Below are positions 62,383-64,000 of a stretch of 64,000 nt of DNA, in pieces (positions within the stretch are counted from its first letter, which is position 1; every line of letters starts with the position of its first letter). The stretch is from Sympetrum striolatum. Its lineage: Eukaryota; Arthropoda; Insecta; Odonata; Libellulidae. Both the position numbers and the translations under genes were made by a program. The stretch lies in the NCBI GenBank assembly GCA_947579665.1, contig OX388350.1, forward strand, positions 32,087,393-32,151,392. Direction: 5' to 3'. Below the pieces are notes generated by a model, which saw nothing but the letters and a program-made list of their open reading frames with translations, was not told the DNA's origin and ran no database searches.

Positions 62383-63020
62383 TTTTCCACGGTTACCGAT
62401 ATCAATTTCCTTTTCTGTGTGATAGGTTCATATTTTATCTTCTAGAAAAAGCTTTCCGGCAGTGGGATTTTTCCTGTTTATTTCTATACTTAATATTCCG
62501 ATCTGGAGAAGTACCCATCAACTAAGGATTAATTTAATATATGTATTTCTCTTTTTAACTTTTCCACTGCAAATGGTATTTTTCATTTCTTATAACTTTA
62601 CTACTTCCATGTGTTAATATTCTGTTTTCTTTCCTTTGTTATTTCCTCAACTGGTTAGTTATAAAAGATAGACTAGCCAAATTCTTTTGCTATGGCGAGA
62701 CTCCAATTAACAATTCTCCTCTTATATTCAAACCATTTTTTTATGGTATGAATTTGAGGATAATGGAAATTATGGGTATATTAATAATAAAATAAGGAAA
62801 GAAAAATAAAAATTTTCCTGGATTCGGAAATCAAGTACAATCCTAAGGAAAAATAACACTGCAGGAAAAAAATTCCTAGGAGATAGTGGAAAATATGCGA
62901 AATATATCGGTATTAATATTGTAAATCTTGAAGCAAACGTTTCTTCTAATACGTACTATATGACATAGTCAATACTATTTTAATCAACGCGAGGTAATTT
63001 AGTATAAAACTAATTGAAAA

Positions 63021-63182
63021 TAATTTCTACATGAATTTAAGTAGACAATTTGCTCTGAAAGAATATGAATCTGAGAAAAATATAAAGAAATAAAAATTTT
63101 ATATAAATAATTTATACATCAATTTAAGTAGACAATTGCTCTGAAAGAATATGAATCTGAGAAAAATATAGAGAAATAAAAA
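63021..63182. repeat. tandem duplication, period about 88 bp
   Basis: A unit containing AATTTAAGTAGACAATT, GCTCTGAAAGAATATGAATC and TGAGAAAAATATA occurs at about 63021-63096 and again at about 63108-63182, with only a few differences. Recent local duplication in AT-rich DNA. Confidence 0.8.
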
Positions 63183-64000
63183 GTATCATGAATTTACAAT
63201 AGATTTTATGAATCCTTATCTCATATCAATTTCGTATTTTTTCTTCCTCTGTCCAGTTTTTCTTACCGTTCTATGCACTATTCTTGTCGCCGCTAAAGTA
63301 CGCATATTCTTGAATTTTAGCCACTTAATAAACATTACCGTCTTACTACTTAATTGTGCATTGCTACGTATTATAGACCTTCAAAGGAAAAAGATTATAA
63401 ACTATACGTGGAGCAGAGATGACGAACTATTTCCGTAGGTGTGGCCCATCCGATTAAAAAAAGCTTCCGTGCATAATCTGTGCCTAATGACAGCATTTTT
63501 CACTTTATTCTTACGTCGAATTTTTCCGTATATTATTATTTTCTATTTCTCAGAAATTTATTTATTCTAGGAGATATATTTTTTGATCGTTTCATGTCGT
63601 TCTTCACGTATTGTTTGCTTGTTTTCCACCTTCTCTCCGAATTTCGTTCGTCGACATTTCCCTTATCCCCCGGTCCACCCCTTGAGTTCACTTTAAATTT
63701 TTCAGTCTCGTTAAACCCTTTTTCATTCATGCCTTTCCTTCTCACCTCCCGTTCATCCTCTCACACCCCTCCGCGGCGGAAGAGATGAAAGGAAGTCGTA
63801 GGTGGAGAGTGCGCCAAGATACGAGGGGGGAATTTTCCCCTTTTTTAATCAAAGGTCTTGGAGGGGTGTTTGCCCTTCGCAATCTGCGAGGTCATGGTAG
63901 TCTTCGCGGGGAGACGACTGAGAGGCCCTTACTCAACGACTCTAATGTTGGGGTGATGAGGAAAAGGTCGTGATTTCCTTGGCGATTTCAACAGCTTTTG

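Larger units (their letters stand above)
58824..64000. other. intergenic; CpG-rich patches and local duplications
   Basis: CpG-rich patches lie at about 59000-60130 and 63590-63970. Microsatellites: (ATT)n about 60236-60262, (AACT)n about 60664-60680 and AATT runs about 60734-60750. Two local duplications are listed separately. Open frames up to 118 codons occur on both strands in the CpG-rich patches and are not recognised. Confidence 0.35.

Overview
The window looks like nuclear DNA of an arthropod, most likely an insect. It is AT-rich, the one recognisable gene is interrupted by GT-AG introns, and the repeats are eukaryotic: Helitrons, 5'-truncated non-LTR retrotransposons, a pogo-like MITE, a Tc1/mariner-type transposase relic and a Penelope-like fold-back. 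The insect assignment is inference. No species can be named from the sequence alone.

The only confidently identified host gene is the UTP4 homologue (cirhin, CIRH1A), a WD40-repeat protein of the small-subunit processome that acts in nucleolar 18S pre-rRNA maturation. Thirteen coding exons on the + strand (2143-19290) join in frame into 656 residues. The last exon ends at a good splice donor, and the C-terminal exon expected for the family was not found in the remaining 44 kb. About 1 kb upstream, on the opposite strand, a short open stretch followed by a splice donor (1066-1140) may be the first coding exon of a divergent gene sharing a promoter.

The UTP4 introns carry repeats: LINE 3' ends near 8.1-8.57 kb and 12.6 kb, a 59-bp LINE stub with a 13-bp target duplication at 8.7 kb, and two Helitron-type elements (11.1-11.84 and 14.11-14.94 kb). 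Downstream come a 1-kb element with 14-bp terminal inverted repeats and a tandem 317-bp unit (19.5-20.5 kb) and a 654-bp TA-flanked MITE (20.97-21.62 kb).

From about 22.7 to 64 kb there is no recognisable host gene. The sequence alternates between AT-rich stretches and moderately GC-rich, clearly CpG-rich patches of 0.3-1.3 kb. The recognisable items there are decayed or non-autonomous mobile elements: LINE fragments at 26.6-27.0, 29.4-29.8 and 44.4-45.9 kb, a canonical full-length non-autonomous Helitron (31006-32627), a Penelope-like inverted repeat (32.86-33.06 kb), a transposase pseudogene (33.92-34.50 kb), a MITE-like element (49.4-50.1 kb), a second modular Helitron (51690-52814) and a near-perfect 92-bp palindrome at 58.73 kb.

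The most unusual structure is a group of Helitrons with shared 5' and 3' end architecture. Two of them, on the minus strand, end in CTCG instead of CTAG and are built from degenerate modules of about 150-175 bp. Each module carries one box resembling the pol III/tRNA B box (GGTTCGANTCC).
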